Source of the DNA: Bradyrhizobium murdochi
Lineage (GTDB): Bacteria > Pseudomonadota > Alphaproteobacteria > Rhizobiales > Xanthobacteraceae
Assembly: GCF_000472965.1 (NCBI RefSeq)
Contig: NZ_AXAU01000011.1
Coordinates: forward strand, 124,001 to 188,000
Length of the DNA: 64,000 nt
Direction: 5' to 3'
Shown here: piece by piece, positions 39,449-48,851 of the stretch
Layout of the letters: every line of letters starts with the position of its first letter
Numbering within the stretch: position 1 is the stretch's first letter
Translations under genes and position numbers: made by a program
The notes under the pieces: model-generated
Seen by the model: only the letters and a program-made list of their open reading frames with translations
Database searches by the model: none
Told to the model about the DNA's origin: nothing

Positions 39449-39743
39449 AGCTGTCTCCTCTTCCATGGGGACCTGCGGGCTCTCCGGTCCGAATGGCCGG
39501 GCTCGCCGATCATGCGCGCGACGTTAGGCACGGCGCAGTGAACCCGTCCTGAATCGAACCTGCGGACTTCGTTCATCTCCATGGCAGGTTCGCCATCTTT
39601 TGAACGCGAACTGCGACCGGCAAATCGGCAGAATCCACAATCGGCAGAATCGAAGGCGGATGGCGGGAATGTTCGCAACTGCCGGGGGTTCACATCAACG
39701 GCCTTCGGTGTAGGATTGTGGAACCGGCCATCAGGAGAGATGC

Positions 39744-40280
39744 ATGAACAAACTAGCGATCAGGCTTTTGACGCTCGCAATGTTATCGCTTACGCTCGCG
39801 GCAGCTCCTGTCGTCACCGCCGTCTACGCAAATCCCGACAGCGAGCCTCCTCCGCCGCCGACGAAGAAAAAGAAATCCAGCGAAGCCCGCCCGGCCATTG
39901 AACAAACCGCATTCGTCGACGGCTATCGCGCTGCTTACGCCGCGATCTACGAGCGCCACGACTATGCGTCGGCGATCGAGCAGCTGAAGGCGCTCGGCCG
40001 CGACGACTCGGCCGCCGTCGCCAATCTAATCGGCTATTCCTATCGCAAGCTCGGCGACTACAAGGTCTCGCAGATCTGGTACGAGCGCGCGCTGAAGGCC
40101 GATCCGAACCACGTCAAGACCTGGCAGTATTACGGCCTGTGGCAGGTCGAACAGGGCAACCGCGATCAGGCGCAATATCACCTGAACCGGATCGCGCAGC
40201 TCACCGGCACGAAAAGCGAGGAATATCGCTCGCTCGCCGCCGCGCTCGAAAAGCCGCCGGGGACGGGATTGGTGTACTGA
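39744..40280 (+). CDS. Exported TPR-repeat protein, 178 aa
   Basis: A signal peptide (about residues 1-30, ending VYAN) is followed by a Pro/Lys-rich linker (PPPPPTKKKKSS). From about residue 60 two to three tetratricopeptide repeats follow: AAIYERHDYASAIEQLKALG, VANLIGYSYRKLGDYKVSQI and YYGLWQVEQGNRDQAQYHLN. TPR proteins scaffold protein-protein contacts in the periplasm. GGAGAG precedes the ATG. It has its own terminator. Confidence 0.85.
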   Translation: MNKLAIRLLTLAMLSLTLAAAPVVTAVYANPDSEPPPPPTKKKKSSEARPAIEQTAFVDGYRAAYAAIYERHDYASAIEQLKALGRDDSAAVANLIGYSYRKLGDYKVSQIWYERALKADPNHVKTWQYYGLWQVEQGNRDQAQYHLNRIAQLTGTKSEEYRSLAAALEKPPGTGLVY

Positions 40281-40322
40281 GGCGTTAATCTCTCCACGTC
40301 ACAGCAACGACAAAACAATGAG

Positions 40323-40358
40323 AACCGGCGCAGTGCATAGTCACCGCGCCGGTTTTTT
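40323..40358 (+). terminator. Rho-independent terminator
   Basis: AACCGGCGC (40323-40331) pairs with GCGCCGGTT (40346-40354), followed by TTTTT. It closes the TPR gene and lies just before the convergent carboxypeptidase stop codon. Confidence 0.85.
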
Positions 40359-40370
40359 GTCGCGCTGAAC

Positions 40371-41957
40371 TTACTTCACTATCGCCTCGACTTCCGAGCG
40401 GAACGCCTTCCGGGCGCTGTCGCGCGAATAGAACATGTGGCCGCCGGCATAGACGACGAGCTTGACGCGATCTGGGCTGGCATAGGCTGGCAACTGGTCG
40501 AGAAGGACCTTGGACGCGAAATAGGGCGTGGCAAGATCGAACAGTCCGTGACCGACCAGCAGTTTCATCTTCGGGTCGAGCGCGAGAATCTGGCGTAGCT
40601 GTGAAATCGACTCGGCCGGCCCGCGGCCGAAATCCCACGAGCGGTTCACGCTCTCGCTGAGAAGCTGGTACGAACCATCCGGCCGCCAGTTGAGTCTGCG
40701 GGTGGTGAGTTCGACCGCGGCACTGGTCAACGGCGCCATCAGCGAATCGCCGGATGGATCGCCGAAGTGCGCGGAATTCGAATCCGGATAGGGATCGAAG
40801 CCCATGACCGAGCCGTCATAGCGTCCGGTCACCCTGCCGTTGCGGCGGTCGAATTCCCTGCGGAATTCGCCGACTTCGAAACGACCCGCGAGCCTGCGGC
40901 TCACGGCCTGGTCGATGCCGGTCAGCGCCGCCACCTTGTCGGCGAGCCGCGTGGCGGCTTGTGAGTCCGCCTGCCCCTTAATCAGGTCGGTGAGAAATTC
41001 GCCCTGCGCGTAGCGTTCGACGTCGGCGAGATCGGCGCGCGTCAGCGGCGTCTTGCCGGCTTCCCTCACCTCACGCGCCACGGCCGCCATGGTCGGCAGG
41101 GTATAACTGTATTGCAACAGGCTGGAGCCAGAAAAATCACGGAAATCAAGCAAGGGTGAAACCAGAATCAGCCCGCGCACGCCGACGCCCTGCTGCGTCT
41201 GCAGATTGCGGACGATCTTCGGCCCGCGAATGCCGCCATAGCTCTCGCCGGCGATGAATTTCGGCGACGCTAGACGATCGTATTTCTCCAGCCAGCGCCG
41301 GATCACGAGCGCAATCGAATTGACATCGCCATCGACGGAAAGGAATCGCTTGCGCACGTCCTCGCCGGACGCGACGAACCGGCTGTAGCCAGTGCCGACC
41401 GGATCGATGAAGACGAGATCGGTGAAGTCGAGCCACGTCTCGGCATTGGGCAACAGATCGGGATTGGCTGACGACACCGCGCCATCGCCGCCGATCTGCA
41501 GTCGCCACGGCCCGGCGGCGCCCAATTGCAGCCAGGCCGAGGACGCGCCTGGCCCGCCGTTGAACAGAAACGTCACCGGCCGGCTTGTGCGATCGGCGCC
41601 GTCGAGCTGGTAGGAGGTATAGGCGATATCGGCCTGCGGCTCGCGCTTGTCGTCGAATATGCGGATCGAGCCGGCGATGGCGGTGAAGTTGAGCGTGCGG
41701 TCCGGCAGTGTCAGCGTTTGCTGGGTGGTGGAATCCGGCGGCAGGTGACGTTGTTCGGCTGCCGGCGATGGCGTCGCGGCGGGGTCCCGCCCTGCTCCGC
41801 CCTTCTGGCCCGACGGAGACGGCGATGGCGTCGCTGTGGCGGGCTGCCGCGAAGTCGGCGAACTCGCCTCCTCGGCACGTACGCCGGTCGCGCAACACAG
41901 GACCAGAATCGCGGCGGCCAGATGCATGGGACGCGTTGGCATAAAACGAAAAGCCAT
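40371..41957 (-). CDS. Exported serine carboxypeptidase (peptidase family S10)
   Basis: A 528-residue secreted enzyme. A signal peptide ends near residue 28 (GVRAEE), then a Pro/Ser/Thr-rich linker to about residue 75. VTFLFNGGPGASSAWLQLGA carries the oxyanion NGGPG motif, FIAGESYGGIRGPKIV near residue 235 the nucleophile Ser in G-E-S-Y-G-G, and the C-terminal VYAGGHMFYSRDS the catalytic His; LLVGHGLFDLATPYF holds the Asp. AGGAG before ATG 41957. It removes C-terminal residues from peptides in the periplasm. Confidence 0.92.
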   Translation of the reverse strand: MAFRFMPTRPMHLAAAILVLCCATGVRAEEASSPTSRQPATATPSPSPSGQKGGAGRDPAATPSPAAEQRHLPPDSTTQQTLTLPDRTLNFTAIAGSIRIFDDKREPQADIAYTSYQLDGADRTSRPVTFLFNGGPGASSAWLQLGAAGPWRLQIGGDGAVSSANPDLLPNAETWLDFTDLVFIDPVGTGYSRFVASGEDVRKRFLSVDGDVNSIALVIRRWLEKYDRLASPKFIAGESYGGIRGPKIVRNLQTQQGVGVRGLILVSPLLDFRDFSGSSLLQYSYTLPTMAAVAREVREAGKTPLTRADLADVERYAQGEFLTDLIKGQADSQAATRLADKVAALTGIDQAVSRRLAGRFEVGEFRREFDRRNGRVTGRYDGSVMGFDPYPDSNSAHFGDPSGDSLMAPLTSAAVELTTRRLNWRPDGSYQLLSESVNRSWDFGRGPAESISQLRQILALDPKMKLLVGHGLFDLATPYFASKVLLDQLPAYASPDRVKLVVYAGGHMFYSRDSARKAFRSEVEAIVK

Positions 41958-42239
41958 ACCGTTTACTCCTGCGCTCGCGTTCAGTCAGGCCGATCCGCGC
42001 CGAGACTGCGACAGCGCTGTTGGTACACAAGGGCAGGAAACCCGCGGAAATCACAATCCCGACAGCATCGCGTGAGAAGGTTGGAATGCCCTGCACTGCG
42101 CCCGATGGTTGTCCTCGGCGGCCGTTAGGTGATATCGGTCGGTTCCGCTGGCCTACCGGCCAGATATTTTGATCTATCCATGAAACCATTCGGGCGCTGG
42201 CGCGACTAACGAACCTGCGCTTTTTTATGGGGTCTTAGA

Positions 42240-42911
42240 ATGAAACGTTCGATTGCTGTTTGTCTCGGCCTGCTGGCGCTGGCTTCTCCGGCGGCCGCAG
42301 ATTCGCCGGCCGCGGTGGTCGAAGACGTTCAGGGCAAGGTCACCGGTGCGGAATTCATGGACTATGTGACGCCCAAAGCGGTCATCAAGATCGGCGACGG
42401 CGGCTCTGTCATTCTGAGCTACCTGAAGTCATGCCGGCGCGAGACGATCACCGGCACCGGCACCGTTGTCGTCGGCACCGAGGAGAGCGCCGTTCACCTC
42501 GCCGAGGTCAAAGCCGAGAAAACGAATTGCGATGCCAACCAGGCCAACGTGACCACGCGAGAAACCAGCGGTGTCGCCGCCACCGTGCTGCGCAGCGTCG
42601 ACAGCAACAAGGCGGCTTCCCTGCCGCAGCCGCAGCTCACGCTTTACGGCGCCTCGCCGCTGGTGGAAGCCAAGGGACGCGGCAAGCTGATCATCCGGCG
42701 TCTCGACGCGGCGGGCGAGCGACAGCAGATCGACCTCGGCGGCACCCAGCTCAAGGGACGCTTCGTCGATTTTGCCAGCGAGAACGTCGCGCTGGCTCCC
42801 GGCGGCCTCTACGCCGCTTCGTTCAAGTCATCGCAGATCGTGTTCCGGGTGGATGAGCAGGCCAAGCCCGGCGCAACACCGATCGTCGGCCGGCTGCTGC
42901 GGCTGCAATAG
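42240..42911 (+). CDS. Exported hypothetical protein upstream of the adenylate cyclase, 223 aa
   Basis: MKRSIAVCLGLLALASPAAA is a signal peptide. The mature protein is mostly beta: VVEDVQGKVTGAEFMDYVTP and KIGDGGSVILSYLKSCRRET resemble the FecR/secretin-pilin type of small beta domain, and two cysteines may pair. It ends 19 bp before the likely start of the CHASE2-cyclase gene, so the two are co-transcribed; it may deliver a periplasmic signal to the CHASE2 sensor. No family can be assigned with certainty. Confidence 0.7.
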   Translation: MKRSIAVCLGLLALASPAAADSPAAVVEDVQGKVTGAEFMDYVTPKAVIKIGDGGSVILSYLKSCRRETITGTGTVVVGTEESAVHLAEVKAEKTNCDANQANVTTRETSGVAATVLRSVDSNKAASLPQPQLTLYGASPLVEAKGRGKLIIRRLDAAGERQQIDLGGTQLKGRFVDFASENVALAPGGLYAASFKSSQIVFRVDEQAKPGATPIVGRLLRLQ

Positions 42912-42930
42912 GCGTGCCGGACCATCCAGC

Positions 42931-45081
42931 TTGAGAATAAGACGCAGCACGCGCGACAGGCTTGTGATCGCCGCCATCGCGCTGGTTTGCGCGGCCGCCT
43001 CGGTTTCGCCTGCGGCCCGGCCGATCCGCGGGCTCTCGCTCGATATTCTCACCGCGCTGCGCTGGGAGGTGTTCGGCCGTAAACAGGATCCGGCCGCTTC
43101 GCCCGCAGTCGTCGTTGCGATGGACGAGGAGAGCCTGCGCACCGCCCCGTTCAAGGGCGCGCCGATGCTGACCTGGACCGGCGAGATCGGCCGCGTGCTT
43201 TCAGCGACGCTCGAAGGCGGCGCGAAGGTCGCCGGCTTCGACGTGGTGATCCCGAACTCGCTCGAACAGTCCGAGATACCGCTTGGGGATGGCATGCTGG
43301 GCGAAAAAGTTCGCGGTTTCGACCGCGACTTCCTGCGTGCGCTGGCCGGGGCGGCCGCCAAAGGCAAGGTCGTGCTGGGCGAAGTTCTGGGTGACCGCCC
43401 GATCCTGCCGTCGCCAGGACAACGCATCGCGGTACGCCAGAACATCCGTCCGCTCAACGACCATGCCGACAGCGACGACATTGTGCGCCGACTGCCGCTA
43501 AGCTTTACCATCAACGGCGCGAAAGTGCCTACCATGGCGGTCGAGCTGGCCTCGCGGGCGCTCGGCGCCGCGCCCGAATTCGACGAGCGCGGCAGGCTGA
43601 CGCTCGCCGGCTACCGGGTTCCTGGCCGAGTGCCGAACACGATGACGCTGAATTTCGAAGGTGGCGCAGACGACATCCCCACCTTCTCGTTTGCCGACCT
43701 GCGTGCCTGTGCTGTCAAGAACGACAAGGAGTATTTCCGGCGCTGGTTCGACGGAAAGGTCGTGATCTTCGGTACCGTTCTCGATATCGAAGATCGGCGA
43801 ATGACATCCAAGCGCTTTGCGACCGGCATCGAAGGGGCACGTTCGCCACGCTGCACGGCCGAGAGCATGCCGGTCACCGCGAGATCAAGGACCAGCACGA
43901 TTGCAGGCGTCTATATCCATGCCACCGCGGTCAATAACCTGATCGCGCGCAATGGCGTTGTCGAACCTGGGCCGCTTCCCCGCTTGCTTATCGCGGCACT
44001 GATTGCTGCGCTCGCAGCGGCCGCCGCCTGGCTGTTCCGGCCCGTCGTCGCGTTCGCTGCCTGGACGGGCATGATCGTAGCCGGCGTGGCCGGCGCGACG
44101 GTCGCCTTCAACTACGCGCTGGCGCTCCCAATCGTCGAGCCGTTCCTGGCCAGCCTGACCGCGCTGGCCGCAACCATTGGCTACCGCTTCGTCATCGCCG
44201 ACAAGGACCGCCGCCTGCTGCAGAAGAGCTTTGCGCTCTATCTTGCCCCGCACGTCATCAACCGCATGCTGTCGTCGAGCAAATTGCCGGAGCTCGGCGG
44301 CGAAACCCGCAACGTGACGGTGTTCTTCTCCGACATCGAAGGATTTTCGCTGATCGCGGAAAAGATGTCGCCCGACGGCCTGATGGAGCTAATGAACGAA
44401 TATCTTTCGGCGATGACCGACGTCATCGAGAGCCATGGCGGATATGTCGACAAATATATCGGCGACTCCATCGTGGCCGTGTTCGGCGCCCCGGCCGACG
44501 ACCCCGACCATGCCGCGAACGCAGCGCGCGCTGCGCTGGACTGCTGCACGCAACTGGCGGAACTCAACGCCTCCTCCGCCGTGTTTCGCGACTGCAAGCT
44601 GGCGCAGCGGATCGGCATCAATTCCGGCGAGGCGCTGGTCGGCAATTTCGGATCGCGGCGGCGCTTCAACTATTCTGTGATGAGCGACGCGGTGAACCTG
44701 GCCTCGCGGCTGGAGGGCGCCAACAAATTCTACGGCACCACCGTGATCGCTTCCGAGACGACGGTTGCGCTTGCCGGCCAAGGCTTCGTCTGGCGCGAAC
44801 TGGACGCCATCAGGGTAAAGGGACGAACCCAGGCGCTCAAAATCTACCAATTGCTGGCGCTATCGGCGGGGCTGGCGCCCCAGCAGCAGACGGTGATCGC
44901 CAACTACGCCGACGGGCTGGCGCACTGGCGGGCCCGCGAGTTCGCGCGCGCCGCAGAGTGCTTCGGCCGTTCGGCCGATATCGACCGGCCGGCATCGCTG
45001 TTTGCCGCGCGGGCCCAGGAATTGGCCCAAAACCCGCCGGGCGAGGACTGGGACCCGATCCGGACGTTGCAGGAAAAATGA
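42931..45081 (+). CDS. CHASE2-domain class III adenylate/guanylate cyclase
   Basis: A 716-residue membrane cyclase. After an N-terminal anchor (about residues 12-30), a CHASE2 sensor fills the periplasm (about 35-345, e.g. AVVVAMDEESLRTAPFKGAP). Three transmembrane helices follow (about 345-430). The catalytic domain begins NVTVFFSDIEGFSLIAEKMS with metal-binding D468, and YVDKYIGDSIVAVFGAPADD gives D512; GINSGEALVGNFGSRRRFNY and VNLASRLEGANKF complete the class III site. Start TTG 42931 lies 19 bp after the exported partner gene; GTG 42964 is an alternative. It makes cyclic AMP (or GMP) in response to an unknown external cue. Confidence 0.93.
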   Translation: MRIRRSTRDRLVIAAIALVCAAASVSPAARPIRGLSLDILTALRWEVFGRKQDPAASPAVVVAMDEESLRTAPFKGAPMLTWTGEIGRVLSATLEGGAKVAGFDVVIPNSLEQSEIPLGDGMLGEKVRGFDRDFLRALAGAAAKGKVVLGEVLGDRPILPSPGQRIAVRQNIRPLNDHADSDDIVRRLPLSFTINGAKVPTMAVELASRALGAAPEFDERGRLTLAGYRVPGRVPNTMTLNFEGGADDIPTFSFADLRACAVKNDKEYFRRWFDGKVVIFGTVLDIEDRRMTSKRFATGIEGARSPRCTAESMPVTARSRTSTIAGVYIHATAVNNLIARNGVVEPGPLPRLLIAALIAALAAAAAWLFRPVVAFAAWTGMIVAGVAGATVAFNYALALPIVEPFLASLTALAATIGYRFVIADKDRRLLQKSFALYLAPHVINRMLSSSKLPELGGETRNVTVFFSDIEGFSLIAEKMSPDGLMELMNEYLSAMTDVIESHGGYVDKYIGDSIVAVFGAPADDPDHAANAARAALDCCTQLAELNASSAVFRDCKLAQRIGINSGEALVGNFGSRRRFNYSVMSDAVNLASRLEGANKFYGTTVIASETTVALAGQGFVWRELDAIRVKGRTQALKIYQLLALSAGLAPQQQTVIANYADGLAHWRAREFARAAECFGRSADIDRPASLFAARAQELAQNPPGEDWDPIRTLQEK

Positions 45082-45205
45082 CGGCCCGATGACCGCCGGT
45101 TTAGGTTACCGACGCGAAAGTGCCTGACGGCCATCTCGACAAGCCTGTCCAGGGTGTATAGACGAGCGCGGCGCAATCCGGCGCCAGGTATGAGTTCGTC
45201 GTCCG

Positions 45206-45985
45206 ATGGCCACCCCCAAGCGATATGACCGGATCGCCTTCGTCGCGAGCGCAGGCGCTGAGGCGCAGACCGCGCTGGCGCAGCTCGTCAAGCTCTACGG
45301 CAATCATGACGCCGACGACGCCGACGTCGTGGTGGCGCTCGGCGGCGACGGATTGATGCTGCAGACGCTGCACGCCCACATGCGCTCGGGCAAGCCGATC
45401 TACGGCATGCATCGCGGCACCGTCGGCTTCCTGATGAACGAGTTCACCACGCACGATTTGCATACGCGGCTGGCGGCGGCGCGGGAATCCCTGATCAATC
45501 CGCTCTTGATGCGCGCAACCGACGTGCACGGCGTAGTGCATCTGCATCACGCCATCAACGAAGTCGCGCTGTTTCGCCAGACCAACCAGGCCGCGCACCT
45601 GCGCATCCTGATAGACGAGCACGAGCGGATGGCGGAATTGATCGCCGACGGCATCCTGGTGGCGACGCCGGCCGGCTCCACTGCCTATAATCTGTCGGCG
45701 CAGGGACCGATTTTGCCGATCAACGCCGCGCTTCTGGCGCTGACCCCGATCAGCGCGTTCCGCCCGCGCCGCTGGCGCGGCGCCCTCCTCCCGAACTCCG
45801 CTTTTGTGGTGATCGAGGTGCTCGAGGGTGAGAAGCGTCCGGTTGCAGCCGCCGCCGACCATGACGACGTGCGCGACGTCCGCCGCGTCGAGGTGTTGTC
45901 CGACAAGACGATTTCGATGCGGATGCTGTTCGATCCCGGCCACAGTCTCGAGGAACGCATCCTGCGCGAGCAGTTCGGGTATTAA
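45206..45985 (+). CDS. nadK: NAD kinase
   Basis: A 259-residue cytoplasmic enzyme that phosphorylates NAD to NADP. VVVALGGDGLMLQTLHAHMR holds the G-G-D-G signature (G46-G49), YGMHRGTVGFLMNEF follows, and LVATPAGSTAYNLSAQGPIL is the NE/D-AGSTAY active-site motif. Length is near the short end of the family, as usual in alphaproteobacteria. It stands alone between the cyclase and the response-regulator gene. Confidence 0.95.
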   Translation: MATPKRYDRIAFVASAGAEAQTALAQLVKLYGNHDADDADVVVALGGDGLMLQTLHAHMRSGKPIYGMHRGTVGFLMNEFTTHDLHTRLAAARESLINPLLMRATDVHGVVHLHHAINEVALFRQTNQAAHLRILIDEHERMAELIADGILVATPAGSTAYNLSAQGPILPINAALLALTPISAFRPRRWRGALLPNSAFVVIEVLEGEKRPVAAAADHDDVRDVRRVEVLSDKTISMRMLFDPGHSLEERILREQFGY

Positions 45986-45989
45986 CACT

Positions 45990-46045
45990 GTCGTCCCGGC
46001 CTTGAGCCAGGCCCCATAAACACAGGCTGCTTTCGCAGGGACGAC
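45990..46045. repeat. Dispersed palindromic repeat (GTCGTCCC...GGGACGAC)
   Basis: TGTCGTCCC at the left pairs with GGGACGACG at the right; the middle contains CCCATAAACACAGGCTGC, the word set of a dispersed repeat common in Bradyrhizobium intergenic DNA. Probably a transcript terminator or REP element after nadK. Confidence 0.7.
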
Positions 46046-46135
46046 GAGTTCAGGGGCCGGTTTTGCAACCATTCCTTAACCGGCGCCGCGATATGGTTAA
46101 CGCCAGTATACCGTTTTGCTGGGCCGGGCCGGACC

Positions 46136-46681
46136 ATGTATCGCATTGACTTCAACAAGCTGCGATTTCTGATTTGCGACGACAATCCGCATATGCGCCG
46201 CATCCTGCGGACGCTGCTGCATTCGTTTGGCGCGCGCGAAGCCTATGAAGCCGAGGACGGCGCCACCGCGCTCGAAATGTACAGCCATTACGTACCCGAC
46301 ATCGTCATCACCGACTGGGCGATGCCGATCTTCGACGGTCTCGAACTGGCGCAGATGATCCGGCAGCCGGAATCGAAGGGTAACCCTTACGCGCCGATCA
46401 TCATGCTGACCGGACATTCGGAGAAGCGGCGCGTCACGGTCGCGCGCGACGCCGGCGTCACCGAGTTCCTGGCCAAGCCGATCTCGGCCAAGGGACTCTA
46501 TCAGCGCATCCTTAACGTCGTCGCCAACCCGCGCCCCTTCATCAAGACCAAGACCTATTTCGGTCCCGACCGGCGGCGCAACACCAACAACGCCTATATC
46601 GGCCCCGAACGCCGGGTCGGTGGCGAGATGGAAGTGATGCAGCAGCCGTCGCTGCTCGACAAGGCGCGGTCGAACGTTTAG
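46136..46681 (+). CDS. CheY-type response regulator with C-terminal extension
   Basis: A 181-residue regulator. LRFLICDDNPHMRRILRTLL (acidic pair D15-D16), DIVITDWAMPIFDGLELAQM with phospho-acceptor near D60, MLTGHSEKRRVT (Thr) and FLAKPISAKGLYQRI (Lys) form the receiver. After about residue 130 a 50-residue basic tail (YFGPDRRRNTNNAYIGPERR) follows, with no DNA-binding fold. Followed 22 bp later by an Hpt gene, suggesting a phosphorelay pair; no kinase gene lies in the window. Confidence 0.93.
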   Translation: MYRIDFNKLRFLICDDNPHMRRILRTLLHSFGAREAYEAEDGATALEMYSHYVPDIVITDWAMPIFDGLELAQMIRQPESKGNPYAPIIMLTGHSEKRRVTVARDAGVTEFLAKPISAKGLYQRILNVVANPRPFIKTKTYFGPDRRRNTNNAYIGPERRVGGEMEVMQQPSLLDKARSNV

Positions 46682-46702
46682 CGCGAGCCTGGAGAGACCA
46701 TC

Positions 46703-47281
46703 ATGGCGAAAGAAAAGCCGGGGACGATACAGGTCAAATCGTTTGCCGATCATCACGTGATCACGCAGCCCAATCCGTTGCGCAAGGTGTTGCTGCGCGT
46801 TCCCGAATCCGATCTCGATGATCCTGTCGGGCGCGCGGAAAAGGCGCTTGCAGGACTATCCAGTGAATTCAAGAACTGGATGACGATCGAGGCGGACCGG
46901 CTCTCGGCCGCGCACGAGGCCATTCTCCGCGACGGCTTCACCATCGACAATCGCGAAGAGCTGTTTCGCGCCGCCCATGACATCAAGGGCGATGCCGCCA
47001 CGTTCGGCTTCCCTTCCGCCGGCGCCGCCGCCGAAAGCCTGTGCCGTATCATCGAACATGCCCCCGACCTCGATCAGGTCCCATCAGAGCTGATCACCCA
47101 TCACATCAACGCCATTCAGGCGATCGTGCGCGAACGCACCAAGCTCGACACTGCCATGATGGCGAGCGCGCTCAGCAAGCAGCTCCGCGGTGTCGCGGAT
47201 GAATTCCTGCTCAAGGTCAACCGCGACCGCCCCGAACATCTCGAAGCGATCCTGGCGCCGAGCATCGTGCCGGCGGAGTAG
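46703..47281 (+). CDS. Hpt-domain phosphotransfer protein
   Basis: A 192-residue protein. NREELFRAAHDIKGDAATFG with H92 is the Hpt phospho-acceptor site (HDxKGDA), in the usual helical bundle (about residues 45-130). The first 40 residues are basic and polar. It lies 22 bp after the response regulator gene, in the same direction, and ends in front of a palindromic repeat. It may relay phosphate between that regulator and an unlinked kinase. Confidence 0.9.
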   Translation: MAKEKPGTIQVKSFADHHVITQPNPLRKVLLRVPESDLDDPVGRAEKALAGLSSEFKNWMTIEADRLSAAHEAILRDGFTIDNREELFRAAHDIKGDAATFGFPSAGAAAESLCRIIEHAPDLDQVPSELITHHINAIQAIVRERTKLDTAMMASALSKQLRGVADEFLLKVNRDRPEHLEAILAPSIVPAE

Positions 47282-47305
47282 CGCCGCCAGTCATTGCGAG
47301 AAATT

Positions 47306-47392
47306 GTAGGGTGGGCAAAGGCGCACTTGCGCCGTGCCCACCATCTTTTGCGCGGTTGGAATGGTGGGCACGCTTCGCTTTGCCCACCCTAC
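47306..47392. repeat. Palindromic dispersed repeat (GTAGGGTGGGCAAAG...)
   Basis: GTAGGGTGGGCAAAG (47306-47320) pairs with CTTTGCCCACCCTAC (47378-47392), and inner arms GTGCCCACCAT/ATGGTGGGCAC pair too. This unit is a well-known class of intergenic repeat in Bradyrhizobium. It separates convergent genes and could terminate both. Confidence 0.85.
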
Positions 47393-47402
47393 AAAGCTGG
47401 AT

Positions 47403-48578
47403 TTACGCCGCGATGAGATCGCGCACGGCTGGTACGAACGCTTCGTCGGCGACCAGCTCCTCGCAGAACAGGCGGGCTTCCTCGCGCGCGGATTCGGTTG
47501 CGAACCGCCGCAGCAGGATCAAGAGCGGCTCGGCGGCCTTGCGGTCGGTCTCGCAATGGGTCAGCACACGCTCGACCATGCGGCGGCGCAGTCTCGCGGC
47601 GCCGCCGATCGTGTCGACAAAGCCGGTCTCACGGCTGACCTCAAGCGCGATACGGAATGCTCCGAACGTGGATTCGGGAAGGCCCGCGCGGATCAGGAGC
47701 GCCTGCAGGCTGGCGCCGCCGCGGTCGTGCAGCAGCGCGGTGACGCGGGCCAGCGGCAAGTCGGCCAGTTCGGCAAGCGCCGCATCGAACAGTTCGAGAT
47801 TGCCCGACAATAGCGCGCGCAGGATCAGGCCGGCGGTCAGTTGCCCGGTGGCGCGCAGGTGCCGCACCAGACCCAGCATGTCATCGCCGCGCGAACGCGC
47901 CGCGATGTTCACGGCCGAGCGCTCGCGCGCTTCGCTCGCCAGCCGCCCTGCCCGGTCGGCGCTCAGCCAATTCCGCGCGACGACGAATTGCGCCAGCGTC
48001 TCGGAGAGTTTCGCGACCAGCGCCGCGCGGGTGGCGGCCGGCAAGCCTTCCAGCACCAGCATGGCTTCCCTGATCGCAGCGAGATGGCCGTGACGTTCGA
48101 CGATACGGTCCCAGGAAAACGGCGCGAGCTCCGCGTAGGCATTCTCGATCAGTTCGAGCGCCGCGGCGGCTGAACCTACTTCGGCAATCGCGGCGGAAAC
48201 CGAGGGCGGCAGGTTGATGCGGCGGGCGATGGCGCATTGCGTGTCGCTGTTGCCGGTGGCGACGATGTCGACCAGGTCGGCGTCGATCAGAAGCGGCGAA
48301 TGTTCGAGCACGGGAAGCGCGATCGAGGGCTGGTCGAGCGAGAGCGCCTGCACGATCGCGGCGGGCGCATCGGAGCTGCGCGCGAAGACTTCCGACATCG
48401 CCTGGCGCACCAGTGGCGAGGGATCATCGAGCAGCATCAACAGCGCGCCTTCGGCGGCGATGCGATCGTCCTCGGAAAGATCTGAAATCAACCAGGCCCG
48501 CGCCAATGCCCGCGTCGCCTCTGCCCGCTCGCCTGCCGGAGCGGTACGAATCCAACTGATGAACTGCCGAACGATCAT
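47403..48578 (-). CDS. DUF2336 domain protein
   Basis: A 391-residue, mostly helical protein (HEAT-like repeats throughout, e.g. ATRALARAWLISDLSEDDRI, then EGALLMLLDDPSPLVRQAMS). Residues about 20-240 match DUF2336, common in alphaproteobacteria; the C-terminal 150 residues continue the helical pattern. It faces the response regulator/Hpt genes. Members are often linked to signalling loci but have no proven function. ATG 48578 is preferred; a longer frame to 48623 has weak support. Confidence 0.85.
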   Translation of the reverse strand: MIVRQFISWIRTAPAGERAEATRALARAWLISDLSEDDRIAAEGALLMLLDDPSPLVRQAMSEVFARSSDAPAAIVQALSLDQPSIALPVLEHSPLLIDADLVDIVATGNSDTQCAIARRINLPPSVSAAIAEVGSAAAALELIENAYAELAPFSWDRIVERHGHLAAIREAMLVLEGLPAATRAALVAKLSETLAQFVVARNWLSADRAGRLASEARERSAVNIAARSRGDDMLGLVRHLRATGQLTAGLILRALLSGNLELFDAALAELADLPLARVTALLHDRGGASLQALLIRAGLPESTFGAFRIALEVSRETGFVDTIGGAARLRRRMVERVLTHCETDRKAAEPLLILLRRFATESAREEARLFCEELVADEAFVPAVRDLIAA

Positions 48579-48724
48579 GGTCCTGGCTACGCAACCTGAA
48601 ACGACACCGTGACGCGGTGCCACTATTAGAAAAAATAAACCATGACGCTTAACAAAGGGTTCACCATAAACGGCTGGTTTTATTGACGTTTTGTTAAGGG
48701 TGGGAGGATGGCCTACTTCGTCGT

Positions 48725-48833
48725 CCTCATCCTGAGGAGCGCGGAACGCGCGTCTCGAAGGATGGAGGCCCGGCTGGGGCCGCGTGGTTCGAGACGGCGC
48801 TAACGCGCCTCCTCACCATGAGGGTCAGCGGTC
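48725..48833. repeat. Dispersed repeat related to the 11747-11958 element
   Basis: CCTCATCCTGAGGAGCGC, then GCGTCTCGAAGGATG, a GGCC...GGCC pair and TTCGAGACG...CTCCTCACCATGAGGG. The same words, inverted, occur at 11764-11936, but here without the 17-bp terminal inverted repeats. Confidence 0.8.
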
Positions 48834-48851
48834 GAGCATGCCGCTGCAATA

